A DNA stretch of 64,000 nucleotides. It comes from an uncultured Prevotella sp. (lineage in GTDB: Bacteria > Bacteroidota > Bacteroidia > Bacteroidales > Bacteroidaceae). Positions 52,001-61,044 of the stretch are shown piece by piece. Each line of letters starts with the position of its first letter. The stretch's first letter is position 1. The notes under the pieces are model-generated. The model was not told where the DNA came from, did no database searches, and saw only the letters and a list, made by a program, of their open reading frames with translations. The translations under genes were made by a program, and so were the position numbers. The stretch lies in NCBI GenBank assembly GCA_947164965.1, contig CAMUYR010000002.1, positions 167,885 to 231,884 of the forward strand. Direction: 5' to 3'.

Positions 52001-55000
52001 GGTTCTAGATTTAAGTACTTTCAATACCGCAAAGGTATATTCCATGGGCGGCATGTTTGCTGCATGTCAAGAACTAACAACAATTTTCGTAGGAAACAAC
52101 TGGTCCACAGCAGAAGTGTTTGATGGAGGAGATATGTTTACAGGCTGTTCAAACCTTGTTGGTGGAAAAGGCACTTCCTATGACGAAAATCATACAGATG
52201 CTACCTACGCCCACATCGATGGCGGCTCATCTAATCCAGGTTACTTCACCGATAAGAATGCGCCAGCCGACGACAGCGATATCATCCAGTTTGCTGATGC
52301 TGCCGTCAAGACTATCTGCGTGCAGAACTGGGATACCAACGGTGATGGGGAGCTGAGCATGAACGAGGCTGCTGCAGTAACCACTCTGGGCGGTGTGTTT
52401 GGTAATAACCAGGAAATCACTTCTTTCGATGAATTCCAATACTTTACTGGCGTAACAGCTATCCGTGGTGGCGAATTCACGCTCTGCAGCAATCTGAAAT
52501 CTATCGTCTTCCCTGCTTCTGTAACCACCATCGGTTCACAGGCATTCCAGGAAACAGGCTTCACGGAGTTCACTATTCCTAATACGATAACCACTATTGA
52601 GGAATATGCTTTCTCTGGCAACATTCAATTGAAGTCGATTATGATTCCAGCGTCTGTTATCAGCATTGGTAAAGAAGCCTTCATGATTTATGCACTGGAG
52701 CGTATTGAGGTAGACCCTAACAACAGAGTCTATGATTCGCGCGACAATTGCAATGCTATCGTCGAGACAGCAACCAACAAGCTGATACAGGCTTGCAAGA
52801 CTTCTACTATTCCGAGTAGCATTGAAGCAATAGGTGAGAATGCCTTCTATTGGTTAGAATGGACTAGCATCACGATTCCTGCCTCCGTAAGGAGCATTGA
52901 GGAATATGCGTTCAATTCGAGCTACTATACATCAGCAGCTCCCAAGGAGATTATCTGCGAGGTAGAGACTCCGTTCGAAATCAATAGCAATGTATTCTGG
53001 GAAGAGGACTACACGAAGGCTACTCTCTACGTTCCTGAATCCAGCATTGAGGCATACCGCAACACCCCAGCCTGGAGCCAGTTCCAGAATATTCTGCCGA
53101 TTGGAGGTACTTTTGATCAGGATAGAAAACTGGTGCAGTGGCGACAAGTGGGAGGAAAGGAATACAGACTCTATAAGGCTAGTAACAAGAATGACTTCCG
53201 TACAAATGCAGATGGATGGAACATGTATCTCACACGCCTGACCTTGGACATCATCAGTGGTACAGATACCACGACAACGGTGGTGGACGACGGGTCTATA
53301 TACTGCGAGCAGAATCTTTTCAGCAATGCAATGACGCAATGTATGATGATTGATGTTGAGAACAACAAGATGTACGTGTTCGCAAATTCAAAGACAGATG
53401 CACGAGATTATTCTATGGACGGCTATGTCTACATATCCCCGATTGAACAGCCGTCATTCACAAAAGAAACTGTATTTACTGACGCCAACTGGGGATGGTT
53501 CTCTAATTTCAGGGGCGTTGAGAACGGACAGCCCTTGCTTAGTCATTTCTCTTATATGGGATATTATGATGAACTTTCCAAGCGCAACGCTGATGGTACC
53601 TGGAGTACAGATACGGAGGATAGCCCAATAGCCAGTCCTAGCAACCGTGAAAGTAATTGGCTTGTTACACGCAAATTCACCGTTGTAGGAGATACCAGCT
53701 CTGATGAGGTGACCCTTGATGGCGTAACATATACGGTGCGTAGTGGCGGTAATGCCTGGGTAACATGGTTAGACAACGGTACTTATGTAGAATCGTTGAC
53801 AATACCAGAATCTGTTACTGCTGACGGCAGAACTCTGACTGTGAACGGACTGGCTCCGCTTAGCTGCTATACCCTGACAAGGCTGCAGTCCTTAGAATTA
53901 CCCTCAACGGTGGATATGTTAGGAGAGTCTGTACTGGTTAGATGTGGCAACCTGAGGTCACTGACGGTTAATCGTAACCAGCCACCAACACTGGTTCTCG
54001 ACAATGGTGCATTAAGACAGTTTACAGATATTGACAGTGTAAACTGTGAACTGAGAGTGCCCTATGGTTCCAAGGCTCTTTACGAAAGTGCCGATGGTTG
54101 GCGCAAGTTCCAGAATATCGTTGAGATGAATGCCCCAACCGACGACAGCGACATTATTCAGTTTGCTGATGCTAAGGTGAAAGTAATATGTGTGGCTAAT
54201 TGGGATACTGATGGCGATGGTGAACTGAGCAAGGCCGAGGCAGCTTCTGTTACCAGTCTTGGCGGCGTATTTAATAGGGATAAAGACATCACTTCGTTCG
54301 ACGAATTTCAGTATTTCACAAGTGTAAAAGTCATTGGACAAAATGAGTTTATGGATTGTAATGGTCTCACCTCTATCATATTGCCAAACTCAATAGAGTC
54401 CATCGAAAGAGAAGCATTCTACAATTGCAGAATTCAGGAAATCACCATTCCAGCCGGTGTGACATCAATTAGTTATGCAGGTTTGTATGGATGTTTCAGC
54501 AATATTTATGTAGATCCTGCTAATCAGTATTACACTTCTGTAGATGGCGTTCTGTTCAACAAGGATCTTACAACAATCATGTGTTATCCAAGACTAAGGA
54601 ATGAAGAATCCTACACCGTTCCAAGTTCAGTAACAGTTATTGGAGGATGTGCTTTCTACAGCAGCAGTCTGTCTACTGTTATCATTCCTAACGGCGTTAC
54701 TCGTTTTGAGGTTGGGGCTTTCAGATACTGTAGACAGTTAAAGAGCATTGAAATACCAGAAACTGTTGAACTGATAGAAAGTGAAAATTTCGAAGGTTGT
54801 AACAGTCTGACTTCAGTATTTGTTCCAGCAAGTGTATCTTCAATGGCAGGTGATGTGTTTAGTGGCTGTACAAGCCTAAAGGAAATTATTGTGGACCAAA
54901 ACAATCCTGCATATGCCTCCGTTGATGGCATCCTCTATAACAAGGATTTAACACGACTTTGTATTTATCCAGGTGGACGTCCTGATGAAAAATTCGAACT

Positions 55001-56342
55001 TCCAGAAAGTGTATCTACTATTTCTTATAGCGCTTTCATATCTGTTTCGACTCTTCAGGCCATAGTTATTCCAAAGAATGTAACCCAAATTGGTCGCTTC
55101 AGTTATTGTAGTCAACTTAAATCGGTTACTGTATATTGGCCTGAACCATTATCCATTAGTGATAATGTGTTTGGAGATATCACATTGACAGAAGGCACGC
55201 TCTATGTACCATATGGCACCAAGACTCGTTATGAGGCTGCTGACGGTTGGAAGCAATTCCAGAACATCGTGGAGATGGATGCAACAATCGACTACACCTT
55301 CGACTACAACGGTGTGCTGACCGTTCGTGGCGAGACGACGATGGCCGATGCGCTGAGTGCTGCTGGTGGTACGGAAGAGGTGGCGAAGACGATTACGGCA
55401 GTTGTCTGGGCTAAGGGAACGCCGCTGACTAACAGCGACCTACAGGGACTGGACAATCCTAATATGCTGGTTTATGTCGCCGATGCTTCGCTGGCACCAT
55501 CGAATCGTGATAACGTCGTGATTGGCAACGACAGCACGGGCTATCTGGCTAAGAACATCATGCTGACGGATGTGGAGAGCGGCAACAACAACTTCTACTG
55601 TCCGCAGGAGTTTACAGCCGAGATGATTAGCTACACCCGCAACTTCCGCCAGCAGACGGAGGTGGGCGTCAGCCGAGGATGGGAGACGATAGCACTGCCG
55701 TTCCAGGTACAGACCATTATGCACGAGAAGAACGGACTGTTAGCGCCGTTTGGCAATACTTCCAGCGACAAGCACTTCTGGTTGCGCCAGATTGCGATGG
55801 ACGGTGCGACGACAGGTCTGAGTGCAGCTACGCAGATTCTGCCTAACACGCCATACCTCATCTCGATGCCTAATAGCGAGGAGTATCCTGCCGAGTATAA
55901 TCAGAATGGACGCGTCACCTTCTCGTCGCAGAATGTCAGGGTGCCAAATACGGAGCCCAGCTATGCACAGACCAATATCCCCAACGTTGGTATGGTGATG
56001 TTTGTGCCTACATTCTCCGCTCAGGCTGCTAATAATCATATCTATGCGCTGAACGTGCTCGAACAGCGTGGCGAGCACAAGGAGGGCAGCATCTTCGAGG
56101 CCAACTATCGCACCGTTCGTCCGTTCGAGGCGTACACCTACCACGAGGATGGCCAGCGTCCTGCGCCACGCTATATCAGCATTGGCGACATCAATAGCGG
56201 TACGACGGGCATTGAGAGCCTCACCCCATCCCTCTCCAAAGGCGAGGGAGCTTGGTACACCATCGACGGTCGCCGCCTGCAGCAGAAGCCTACGCAGAAG
56301 GGTGTCTACATCCTAAATGGCCGCAAAACTATCGTAAAGTAA
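49017..56342 (+). CDS. giant BspA-like leucine-rich repeat surface protein (2441 aa)
   Basis: A secreted adhesin-like protein. Signal peptide 1-22 (ending VSWAQ). Two blocks of DUF285-type repeats (about 95-330 and 900-1040, unit like FNTANVTDMSNMF) alternate with BspA-type LRR_5 blocks (such as LTSITIPASVEHIGEYAF). Three EF-hand-like calcium loops occur near residues 565, 1104 and 1728 (NWDxxGDGELS). The C-terminal 330 residues are shared with the protein at 56650-61002. The end has an in-frame palindromic repeat (SLTPSLSKGEGAW) and a sorting-type tail (AWYTIDGRRLQQKPTQKGVY…). BspA-like proteins bind fibronectin and other host ligands. Confidence 0.9.
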   Translation: MKKLLLAILWLLTILMPSVSWAQSSEPYAVLSNDVSGGKILTFYYDDQRVAREGMLIVPFDAADRPWNEQREDITSVVFDDSFGSCTTLTSTADWFWYCHNLRSITGISNLKTDNVTNMSGMFYGCRSLTSLDVSGFKTQNVTDMSWMFYECHEVTTLDVTQFDTHNVTDMSYLFCDCKKLTTLDVSGFNTANVTNMTCMFADCNEIPSIDVSHFNTANVTDMSNMFQSCYKLASVDVSNFNTANVTTMASMFISCYEFTSLDLSSFNTANVTNMGYMFAGNHQLSTIYVSSLWSTAAVTNSDNMFDGCTSLAGGAGTSFNTGHIDATYAHIDGGTSNPGYFTDINAPAAAQDGDPFTAMNVDGVLMSFRVLSAEDKTCEIYKGYEIAAIDTETSGVMNIPETVTDSIGRQYTVTRIGHYAFLHCKNITEVTTPSTVTSIGNNAFHDCASLTNYDLPAGVTELCDRTFYETYFKHIVIPANITTIMHESFGSSSAITVTSYIQEPFALGENAFGYSTQTATLYVPVGTIDAYKATDGWKDFYRIAEDTNIQFADNIVKDICVTNWDKNGDGELSMSEAGAVTSISSVFKKQSISSFDELQYFTGLQKIDDEAFSGCTQLSSVRLPETITEIGNAVFVDCPITSIEIPSSVTTIGRQAFIGTSLETLSIPNSVTSVGISAFNATNLKSITIPSTLTNIGHSAFLNYGLEQLVVESGNPVYDSRNDCNALIETSTNTLLTGCNNTVIPEDVTSIDSEAFRWMNNLTSITIPASVEHIGEYAFDVSSYLTTIVCEREYAIDAESNIFNNYSYQEATLYVPAVGIQSYNMTSPWNLFQHIEALGSSDQPETYAVLSEANSTNTNDNTASPASHRAVTAQPMVLTFYYDTKKAERGGMSVGPFSSAEERPWHEMSERIENVIFDSAVINDTTITSTEYWFMGFSNLKNIDGLQWLNTKNVTNMSNMFHVCPSLTSLDLSSFNTAVVTHMSQMFESCHSLKVLDLSTFNTAKVYSMGGMFAACQELTTIFVGNNWSTAEVFDGGDMFTGCSNLVGGKGTSYDENHTDATYAHIDGGSSNPGYFTDKNAPADDSDIIQFADAAVKTICVQNWDTNGDGELSMNEAAAVTTLGGVFGNNQEITSFDEFQYFTGVTAIRGGEFTLCSNLKSIVFPASVTTIGSQAFQETGFTEFTIPNTITTIEEYAFSGNIQLKSIMIPASVISIGKEAFMIYALERIEVDPNNRVYDSRDNCNAIVETATNKLIQACKTSTIPSSIEAIGENAFYWLEWTSITIPASVRSIEEYAFNSSYYTSAAPKEIICEVETPFEINSNVFWEEDYTKATLYVPESSIEAYRNTPAWSQFQNILPIGGTFDQDRKLVQWRQVGGKEYRLYKASNKNDFRTNADGWNMYLTRLTLDIISGTDTTTTVVDDGSIYCEQNLFSNAMTQCMMIDVENNKMYVFANSKTDARDYSMDGYVYISPIEQPSFTKETVFTDANWGWFSNFRGVENGQPLLSHFSYMGYYDELSKRNADGTWSTDTEDSPIASPSNRESNWLVTRKFTVVGDTSSDEVTLDGVTYTVRSGGNAWVTWLDNGTYVESLTIPESVTADGRTLTVNGLAPLSCYTLTRLQSLELPSTVDMLGESVLVRCGNLRSLTVNRNQPPTLVLDNGALRQFTDIDSVNCELRVPYGSKALYESADGWRKFQNIVEMNAPTDDSDIIQFADAKVKVICVANWDTDGDGELSKAEAASVTSLGGVFNRDKDITSFDEFQYFTSVKVIGQNEFMDCNGLTSIILPNSIESIEREAFYNCRIQEITIPAGVTSISYAGLYGCFSNIYVDPANQYYTSVDGVLFNKDLTTIMCYPRLRNEESYTVPSSVTVIGGCAFYSSSLSTVIIPNGVTRFEVGAFRYCRQLKSIEIPETVELIESENFEGCNSLTSVFVPASVSSMAGDVFSGCTSLKEIIVDQNNPAYASVDGILYNKDLTRLCIYPGGRPDEKFELPESVSTISYSAFISVSTLQAIVIPKNVTQIGRFSYCSQLKSVTVYWPEPLSISDNVFGDITLTEGTLYVPYGTKTRYEAADGWKQFQNIVEMDATIDYTFDYNGVLTVRGETTMADALSAAGGTEEVAKTITAVVWAKGTPLTNSDLQGLDNPNMLVYVADASLAPSNRDNVVIGNDSTGYLAKNIMLTDVESGNNNFYCPQEFTAEMISYTRNFRQQTEVGVSRGWETIALPFQVQTIMHEKNGLLAPFGNTSSDKHFWLRQIAMDGATTGLSAATQILPNTPYLISMPNSEEYPAEYNQNGRVTFSSQNVRVPNTEPSYAQTNIPNVGMVMFVPTFSAQAANNHIYALNVLEQRGEHKEGSIFEANYRTVRPFEAYTYHEDGQRPAPRYISIGDINSGTTGIESLTPSLSKGEGAWYTIDGRRLQQKPTQKGVYILNGRKTIVK
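56218..56250. repeat. in-frame palindromic repeat near the BspA-like 3' end
   Basis: GCCTCACCCCATCCCTCTCC followed by AAAGGCGAGGGAG is a widespread interspersed palindrome type (CCCTC…GAGGG). Here it is translated as SLTPSLSKGEG directly before the C-terminal tail. It is nearly identical to 60878-60910. Confidence 0.8.
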
Positions 56343-56364
56343 CAGGCTAGTTCCAAAAAGTTAA

Positions 56365-56400
56365 TTCACCGACGATGAATTCTCGTTCATCGTCGGTGAA
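56365..56400. terminator. perfect 15-bp hairpin after the giant gene
   Basis: TTCACCGACGATGAA pairs perfectly with TTCATCGTCGGTGAA around a 6-nt loop, 22 nt after the stop codon. A U-tract is lacking, so its role as terminator is uncertain; it also forms part of a 21-bp tandem array. Confidence 0.55.
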
Positions 56401-56547
56401 TTCTCGTTCATCGACGTTGAACCAACGTTCATCGACGACGAATGTACTTTACCCCGTACCTTTCAACCCGTTAGTCGGCATCTTTCAACCACTCCGAAGG
56501 CACCTTTCAACCATTTAGCCGGCAGCTGACGAACAGCCATCGGCTAG
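56377..56547. repeat. two adjacent degenerate tandem arrays (21 bp and 22 bp units)
   Basis: Three 21-bp units begin GAATTCTCGTTCATCG or a variant at 56377, 56398 and 56419. After a 20-bp spacer, four 22-bp units begin at 56460, 56482, 56504 and 56526, the first three with CTTTCAACC. The gene-free stretch 56343-56649 otherwise holds the promoter of the next gene. Confidence 0.8.
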
Positions 56548-56573
56548 GAAATTAAAAAAAATTAGCATTTTCT

Positions 56574-56604
56574 TTTGTACTTTCCCCGATTTATGTTATC
56601 TTTG
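56574..56604 (+). promoter_or_regulatory. promoter of the second BspA-like gene
   Basis: TTTG (56574-56577), a 19-nt spacer and TATCTTTG (56597-56604) form a textbook Bacteroidetes -33/-7 promoter, 45 nt before the ATG at 56650. Confidence 0.85.
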
Positions 56605-56649
56605 CAACGAAATATGTATTTAAAGCAAGAAACGAAAACTAACAAAGAT

Positions 56650-59600
56650 ATGAAGAGACTACTACCTTTATTACTAGTTATGCTCGCAATCCTCATGCCA
56701 ACCAAGGTTTGGGCAGAAGATTCTGCGGCTGAGCCGTATGCCGTGCTGAGTGAAGATGGCCTGACGGTTACATTCTATTATGATGACCAGAGAAGTGCGC
56801 GTGGGGGTGTGGATATTAACAGTAGCTACATTTTCAAAAGTTCTGATTCACCTTATGGCACAGCGACAACAGCCATTATCGATGCATCGTTTGCCAACTA
56901 CTTCCCAACAAGTACAGCTTACTGGTTCACTTATTGTTCTTCGCTAACTAACATTAATGGCATTGAGAATCTCAATACCGCCAATGTGACGGACATGGGA
57001 GGTATGTTCTCTGGCTGTTCCGGTCTGACGAGCCTTGACGTGAGCGGGTTCAATACGGCTAATGTGACGTCCATGTGGGAAATGTTCTCTAGCTGTTCCG
57101 GTCTGACGAGCCTTGACGTGAGCGGGTTCAATACGGCTAATGTGACGTCCATGTGGGAAATGTTCTCTAGCTGTTCCGGTCTGACGAGCCTTGACGTGAG
57201 CGGGTTCAATACGGCTAATGTGACGAACATGAGTGCTATGTTCTCTAGCTGTTCCGGTCTGACGAGCCTTGACGTGAGCGGGTTTAATACGGCTAATGTG
57301 ACGAACATGAGATATATGTTCTCTGGCTGTTCCAGTCTGACGAGCATCTATGTAGGAGATGGTTGGAATACAGACATAGTAAGAGAAGATGAATTTATGT
57401 TCTACGATTGTCGCAATCTTGTTGGCGGTGCAGGAACCACATTCAACAGCTCCTATATTGATGCCACTTACGCCCACATCGACGGCGGTGCATCGAATCC
57501 TGGATACTTCACTTATAAGGATGCGACACCTGTTGTCAATGACAATATAGAGGTAGTAGGTAACACCGACTTTAGCTCTGAGTGGTGGACGGCTTTCTCG
57601 AGCAACTACGAAATCCCTGCCAACTATACCCTACACATGCAGTTTACCAACCATACCGACAAGGTGAACAATTGGGACAACTGGGTAATGCTGTGCACAG
57701 CCGATTCGACACGCACACCAGAATACTTTGCCCTGCGTGCCGATGCTTATGGTTGGGGTGACTATTATGATGCAAGCGGTTTAAACCACAATTGGACTGA
57801 CTGGGATGCTTTTCGTGAGGCTATGGATGGAGCGCTGGTCGATTATACTGTGCGCCGCTGGGGCAGTGAGGTGAAGGTGACCAGCGTAGCCAAGAGTACT
57901 AGTGGTGTAGAGCTGACGCAGGTGTACACCACGTCGGTAGATACAGCAGCTAACGTTCCCATCAATATCTTCTTGACCGTAGAGAAGGCATATCTGGAAA
58001 TTTATAAGAACAGCATTTCCCTTACGCCGACAGAAGCACCTGTTGGCCCAGAGCCGTATGCCTTGCTGAGCGCAGACGGCCTGACAGTAACTTTCTACTA
58101 CGATGACCAGAAGCAGGTGCGTGGAGGTATTGATATATATAACTCCAACATCGTCGACAGACCGCCATACGGAAGTGCTACGACAGCCGTTATTGATGTG
58201 TCATTTGCCGACTATCTACCAACAAGTACTGCATCTTGGTTTATGGAATGTTCTTCATTGACTAGTATTACGGGTTTAGAGAATCTTAAGACGGATAATG
58301 TGACAAACATGAATGGCATGTTCTATAATTGTTCTCACCTGACGAGCCTTGACTTGAGCGGGTTCAATACGGCTAATGTGACGGATATGGGAGCTATGTT
58401 CTCTTTTTGTTCTCGCCTGACGAGCCTTGACTTGAGCGGGTTCAATACGGAGAATGTGACGGACATGTCATATATGTTCACTAGCTGTTCTGGCCTGACG
58501 AGTCTTGACGTGAGTAGTTTTAATACGGAGAATGTGACGAGAATGTTAAATTTGTTCCAGGCTTGTTCTGGCCTGACGAGCCTTGACTTGAGGGGGTTTA
58601 ATACGACGAAGGTGACAAACATGTTCGCTATGTTCCAGAACTGTTCGGGTCTGACGAGCCTTGACTTGAGCAGGTTCAATACGGCTAATGTGAAGGAGAT
58701 GGGAGCTATGTTCTCTGGTTGTTCAGGCTTGACAAGCCTTGATGTGAGTACGTTCAATACTGCTAATGTGACGTCCATGATGGATATGTTCTATGGTTGT
58801 TCTGGCCTAACTACGATATATGTTGGGAATGATTGGACAACAGAAAATGTCACTACAAGTATACGAATGTTTTCTGGTTGTACCAACCTCGTTGGTGGTG
58901 CAGGAACAGCATACGATGCAAATCATACCGACTACACTTACGCCCACATCGACGGAGGAACGGCTAATCCTGGATACTTTACAGGAAAGTATGTTTCGAC
59001 GCCGACCTTCGAGATTAGCTACTTCAATGGCGATGACCTGAGGATGATGACGGAGACTGATGGGGCTGAGATTTACTACACGATGAATGGCAGAATGCTG
59101 CAGGAGAACGATACGGACTTCGGCGACGGCTATCTGTCGAGCTACAGCCATTGGAAGGTAAGAGGTGATAATGAGTCGCACGAGGTGGTTCGTGGAAGTC
59201 ATAACGACTCTTACTGCCTGAAGTTGGCGAGCAAGAAGGATGATACGTTCCAGTCGGCTCAGGCTTATTATACGTTCGACCAGTTCCTGAAAAAGGGCGA
59301 TTACTATACTATCCGTTTCAAGGCTCGCTCGGAGTCGGGTAACGGACAGATGCAGTTCTACTGCTACAACGACACGGTAGCCAACTCGCTTAGTGCTATG
59401 GATACGCTGACCATCGGCAAGGATTGGGCCGACTATGAGGCAACGGTGAAGATAGCGAACGACAGCACCAATCAGTTTGTACTGAACTTTGGTGCTTTGG
59501 CCGACACTTATTATATTGATAATGTGCTGTTTGGTCCCGTCATTTCTGATACTGCCAACCAGATGCGTACCCGCTATGTTGATCCTCTCAGAGTAGAGAG

Positions 59601-61002
59601 AGGCGTCACCATCAAGGCTGTCGCTGTAAAAGAAGGTATGATGGACTCAAAGCCTGCAGTATTCGATTACTTCTACGACGGATGGAGATATATACCTAGC
59701 GTCTACGAAATGGGTTGGATGATCTGTAAGGAATGCACAGGCGACCCGAATGTGCCTCTGGATATGGTAGACAAAACAAAATATCAACTGGAAGACATAG
59801 TAGCCTACCTCCACGAACGGGCTAAACAGGAGCATATCGACGACACTCAGTTAATGGACTACCTGTATATGATGGAAAGTATGGCTAAAGAGCTGGATAA
59901 TATGCGTCGCGGCTTCACCATCGACGGTGTCAGCTATCATGCCGTAGACTCTACGCAGGTTGAGCTGATTAGTCTGTTGACATATCCATATCACTATACG
60001 AATGCCATTACCGTAGCCAAGGATGTTCACTTCAACGATATCGACTTCCAGGTGACAAGCGTGGCTCAGAACGCCTTTGCCGAAAGCGAGCTGGCAGCTA
60101 TCGTATGGAATCCGGCAGTGGCTCTGAAGTATGAGGATGTGGCTGTAATCAACAATCCAAACCTGCTGGTATACGTGAACGAGGCCAGTCTGGCTCCTGA
60201 AAACATACAGAACATCGTGGTGAACGGAGTGGCCAAGACCATTATACTGGAAAATGCCGCCAACGGCAACTTCTACTGTCCACAAGCCTTTACGGCCGAG
60301 GCTATCAGCTATACCCGTGAGTTCCGCCAGGAGACAATGGTTGGTGTGAGCCGCGGATGGGAAGGCATCGCCCTACCCTTCGACGTGCAGACCATCACTC
60401 ACGAGAATAGTGGCCTGATATCGCCCTTCAGCAGAGGCGACAACAACAAGCACTTCTGGTTACGCCGTCTGAGCAGCAACGGACTGGTACCGGCTGACAA
60501 GATGGAGGCTAACGTACCTTATATCATCGCTATGCCAAACAGCACGGAATATCCAGAGGAATACAACCTGCCTGGTCGTGTTACCTTCTCGTCAGCTAAC
60601 GTCACCGTACCCGTCACAGAGACTCGCACACTGGCACTGGCCGATTCGACCATCATGATGGCATCGACGATGCAGCGTCTGGCCCGTTCGTCACGCTACT
60701 ACGCTCTCAATGTAGGTGAGGTTCGTGGTCAGTATCTGGAGGGTAGCGTCTTCGAGCGTGACTATCGCGAGATACGTCCCTTCGAGGCATACACCATCCA
60801 CAATAACGCCAACAGCCCTGCTCCGCGCTTCGTACCAATCAACCAGGTAGGCAACGGCGAGACGACAGGCATTGAAAGCCTCACCCCATCCCTCTCCAAA
60901 GGCGAGGGAGCTTGGTACGACCTGAATGGCCAGAAGCTGCAGCTGAAGCCTACACAGAAAGGTGTATACATCCGAAACGGACGAAAAGTGATTATTAAGT
61001 AA
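56650..61002 (+). CDS. BspA-like DUF285-repeat surface protein with carbohydrate-binding-type module (1451 aa)
   Basis: A secreted surface protein. The start at 56650 gives the signal LLPLLLVMLAILMPTKVWA; upstream in-frame codons include the promoter. DUF285 repeats fill about 95-245 and 520-765 (SGLTSLDVSGFNTANVT). Between them is a beta-sandwich-like module (about 300-450), and about 820-970 resembles a CBM4/9-type domain (DYYTIRFKARSESGNGQMQF). The C-terminal region matches the giant paralogue, with the same in-frame palindrome and tail (AWYDLNGQKLQLKPTQKGVY…). No EF-hand loops are seen. It has its own promoter. Confidence 0.9.
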   Translation: MKRLLPLLLVMLAILMPTKVWAEDSAAEPYAVLSEDGLTVTFYYDDQRSARGGVDINSSYIFKSSDSPYGTATTAIIDASFANYFPTSTAYWFTYCSSLTNINGIENLNTANVTDMGGMFSGCSGLTSLDVSGFNTANVTSMWEMFSSCSGLTSLDVSGFNTANVTSMWEMFSSCSGLTSLDVSGFNTANVTNMSAMFSSCSGLTSLDVSGFNTANVTNMRYMFSGCSSLTSIYVGDGWNTDIVREDEFMFYDCRNLVGGAGTTFNSSYIDATYAHIDGGASNPGYFTYKDATPVVNDNIEVVGNTDFSSEWWTAFSSNYEIPANYTLHMQFTNHTDKVNNWDNWVMLCTADSTRTPEYFALRADAYGWGDYYDASGLNHNWTDWDAFREAMDGALVDYTVRRWGSEVKVTSVAKSTSGVELTQVYTTSVDTAANVPINIFLTVEKAYLEIYKNSISLTPTEAPVGPEPYALLSADGLTVTFYYDDQKQVRGGIDIYNSNIVDRPPYGSATTAVIDVSFADYLPTSTASWFMECSSLTSITGLENLKTDNVTNMNGMFYNCSHLTSLDLSGFNTANVTDMGAMFSFCSRLTSLDLSGFNTENVTDMSYMFTSCSGLTSLDVSSFNTENVTRMLNLFQACSGLTSLDLRGFNTTKVTNMFAMFQNCSGLTSLDLSRFNTANVKEMGAMFSGCSGLTSLDVSTFNTANVTSMMDMFYGCSGLTTIYVGNDWTTENVTTSIRMFSGCTNLVGGAGTAYDANHTDYTYAHIDGGTANPGYFTGKYVSTPTFEISYFNGDDLRMMTETDGAEIYYTMNGRMLQENDTDFGDGYLSSYSHWKVRGDNESHEVVRGSHNDSYCLKLASKKDDTFQSAQAYYTFDQFLKKGDYYTIRFKARSESGNGQMQFYCYNDTVANSLSAMDTLTIGKDWADYEATVKIANDSTNQFVLNFGALADTYYIDNVLFGPVISDTANQMRTRYVDPLRVERGVTIKAVAVKEGMMDSKPAVFDYFYDGWRYIPSVYEMGWMICKECTGDPNVPLDMVDKTKYQLEDIVAYLHERAKQEHIDDTQLMDYLYMMESMAKELDNMRRGFTIDGVSYHAVDSTQVELISLLTYPYHYTNAITVAKDVHFNDIDFQVTSVAQNAFAESELAAIVWNPAVALKYEDVAVINNPNLLVYVNEASLAPENIQNIVVNGVAKTIILENAANGNFYCPQAFTAEAISYTREFRQETMVGVSRGWEGIALPFDVQTITHENSGLISPFSRGDNNKHFWLRRLSSNGLVPADKMEANVPYIIAMPNSTEYPEEYNLPGRVTFSSANVTVPVTETRTLALADSTIMMASTMQRLARSSRYYALNVGEVRGQYLEGSVFERDYREIRPFEAYTIHNNANSPAPRFVPINQVGNGETTGIESLTPSLSKGEGAWYDLNGQKLQLKPTQKGVYIRNGRKVIIK
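57016..57327. repeat. 78-bp coding tandem repeat, four units
   Basis: Units begin at 57016, 57094, 57172 and 57250. The first three share almost every base, including the synonymous positions, and encode 26-aa DUF285 repeats (CSGLTSLDVSGFNTANVT…). The identity implies recent expansion or gene conversion. Confidence 0.9.
60878..60910. repeat. in-frame palindromic repeat, second copy
   Basis: Same palindrome as 56218-56250, in the same frame and position relative to the C-terminal tail. Confidence 0.8.
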
Positions 61003-61044
61003 ACTTTTTAGGTTTTGAAACGTCTATATATATAAATAAGGTAT

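Noticed and set aside
56377..56547. CRISPR-like array upstream of the second BspA-like gene
   Set aside because: Repeat units are adjoining and degenerate, spacers are absent, and no cas genes are present.
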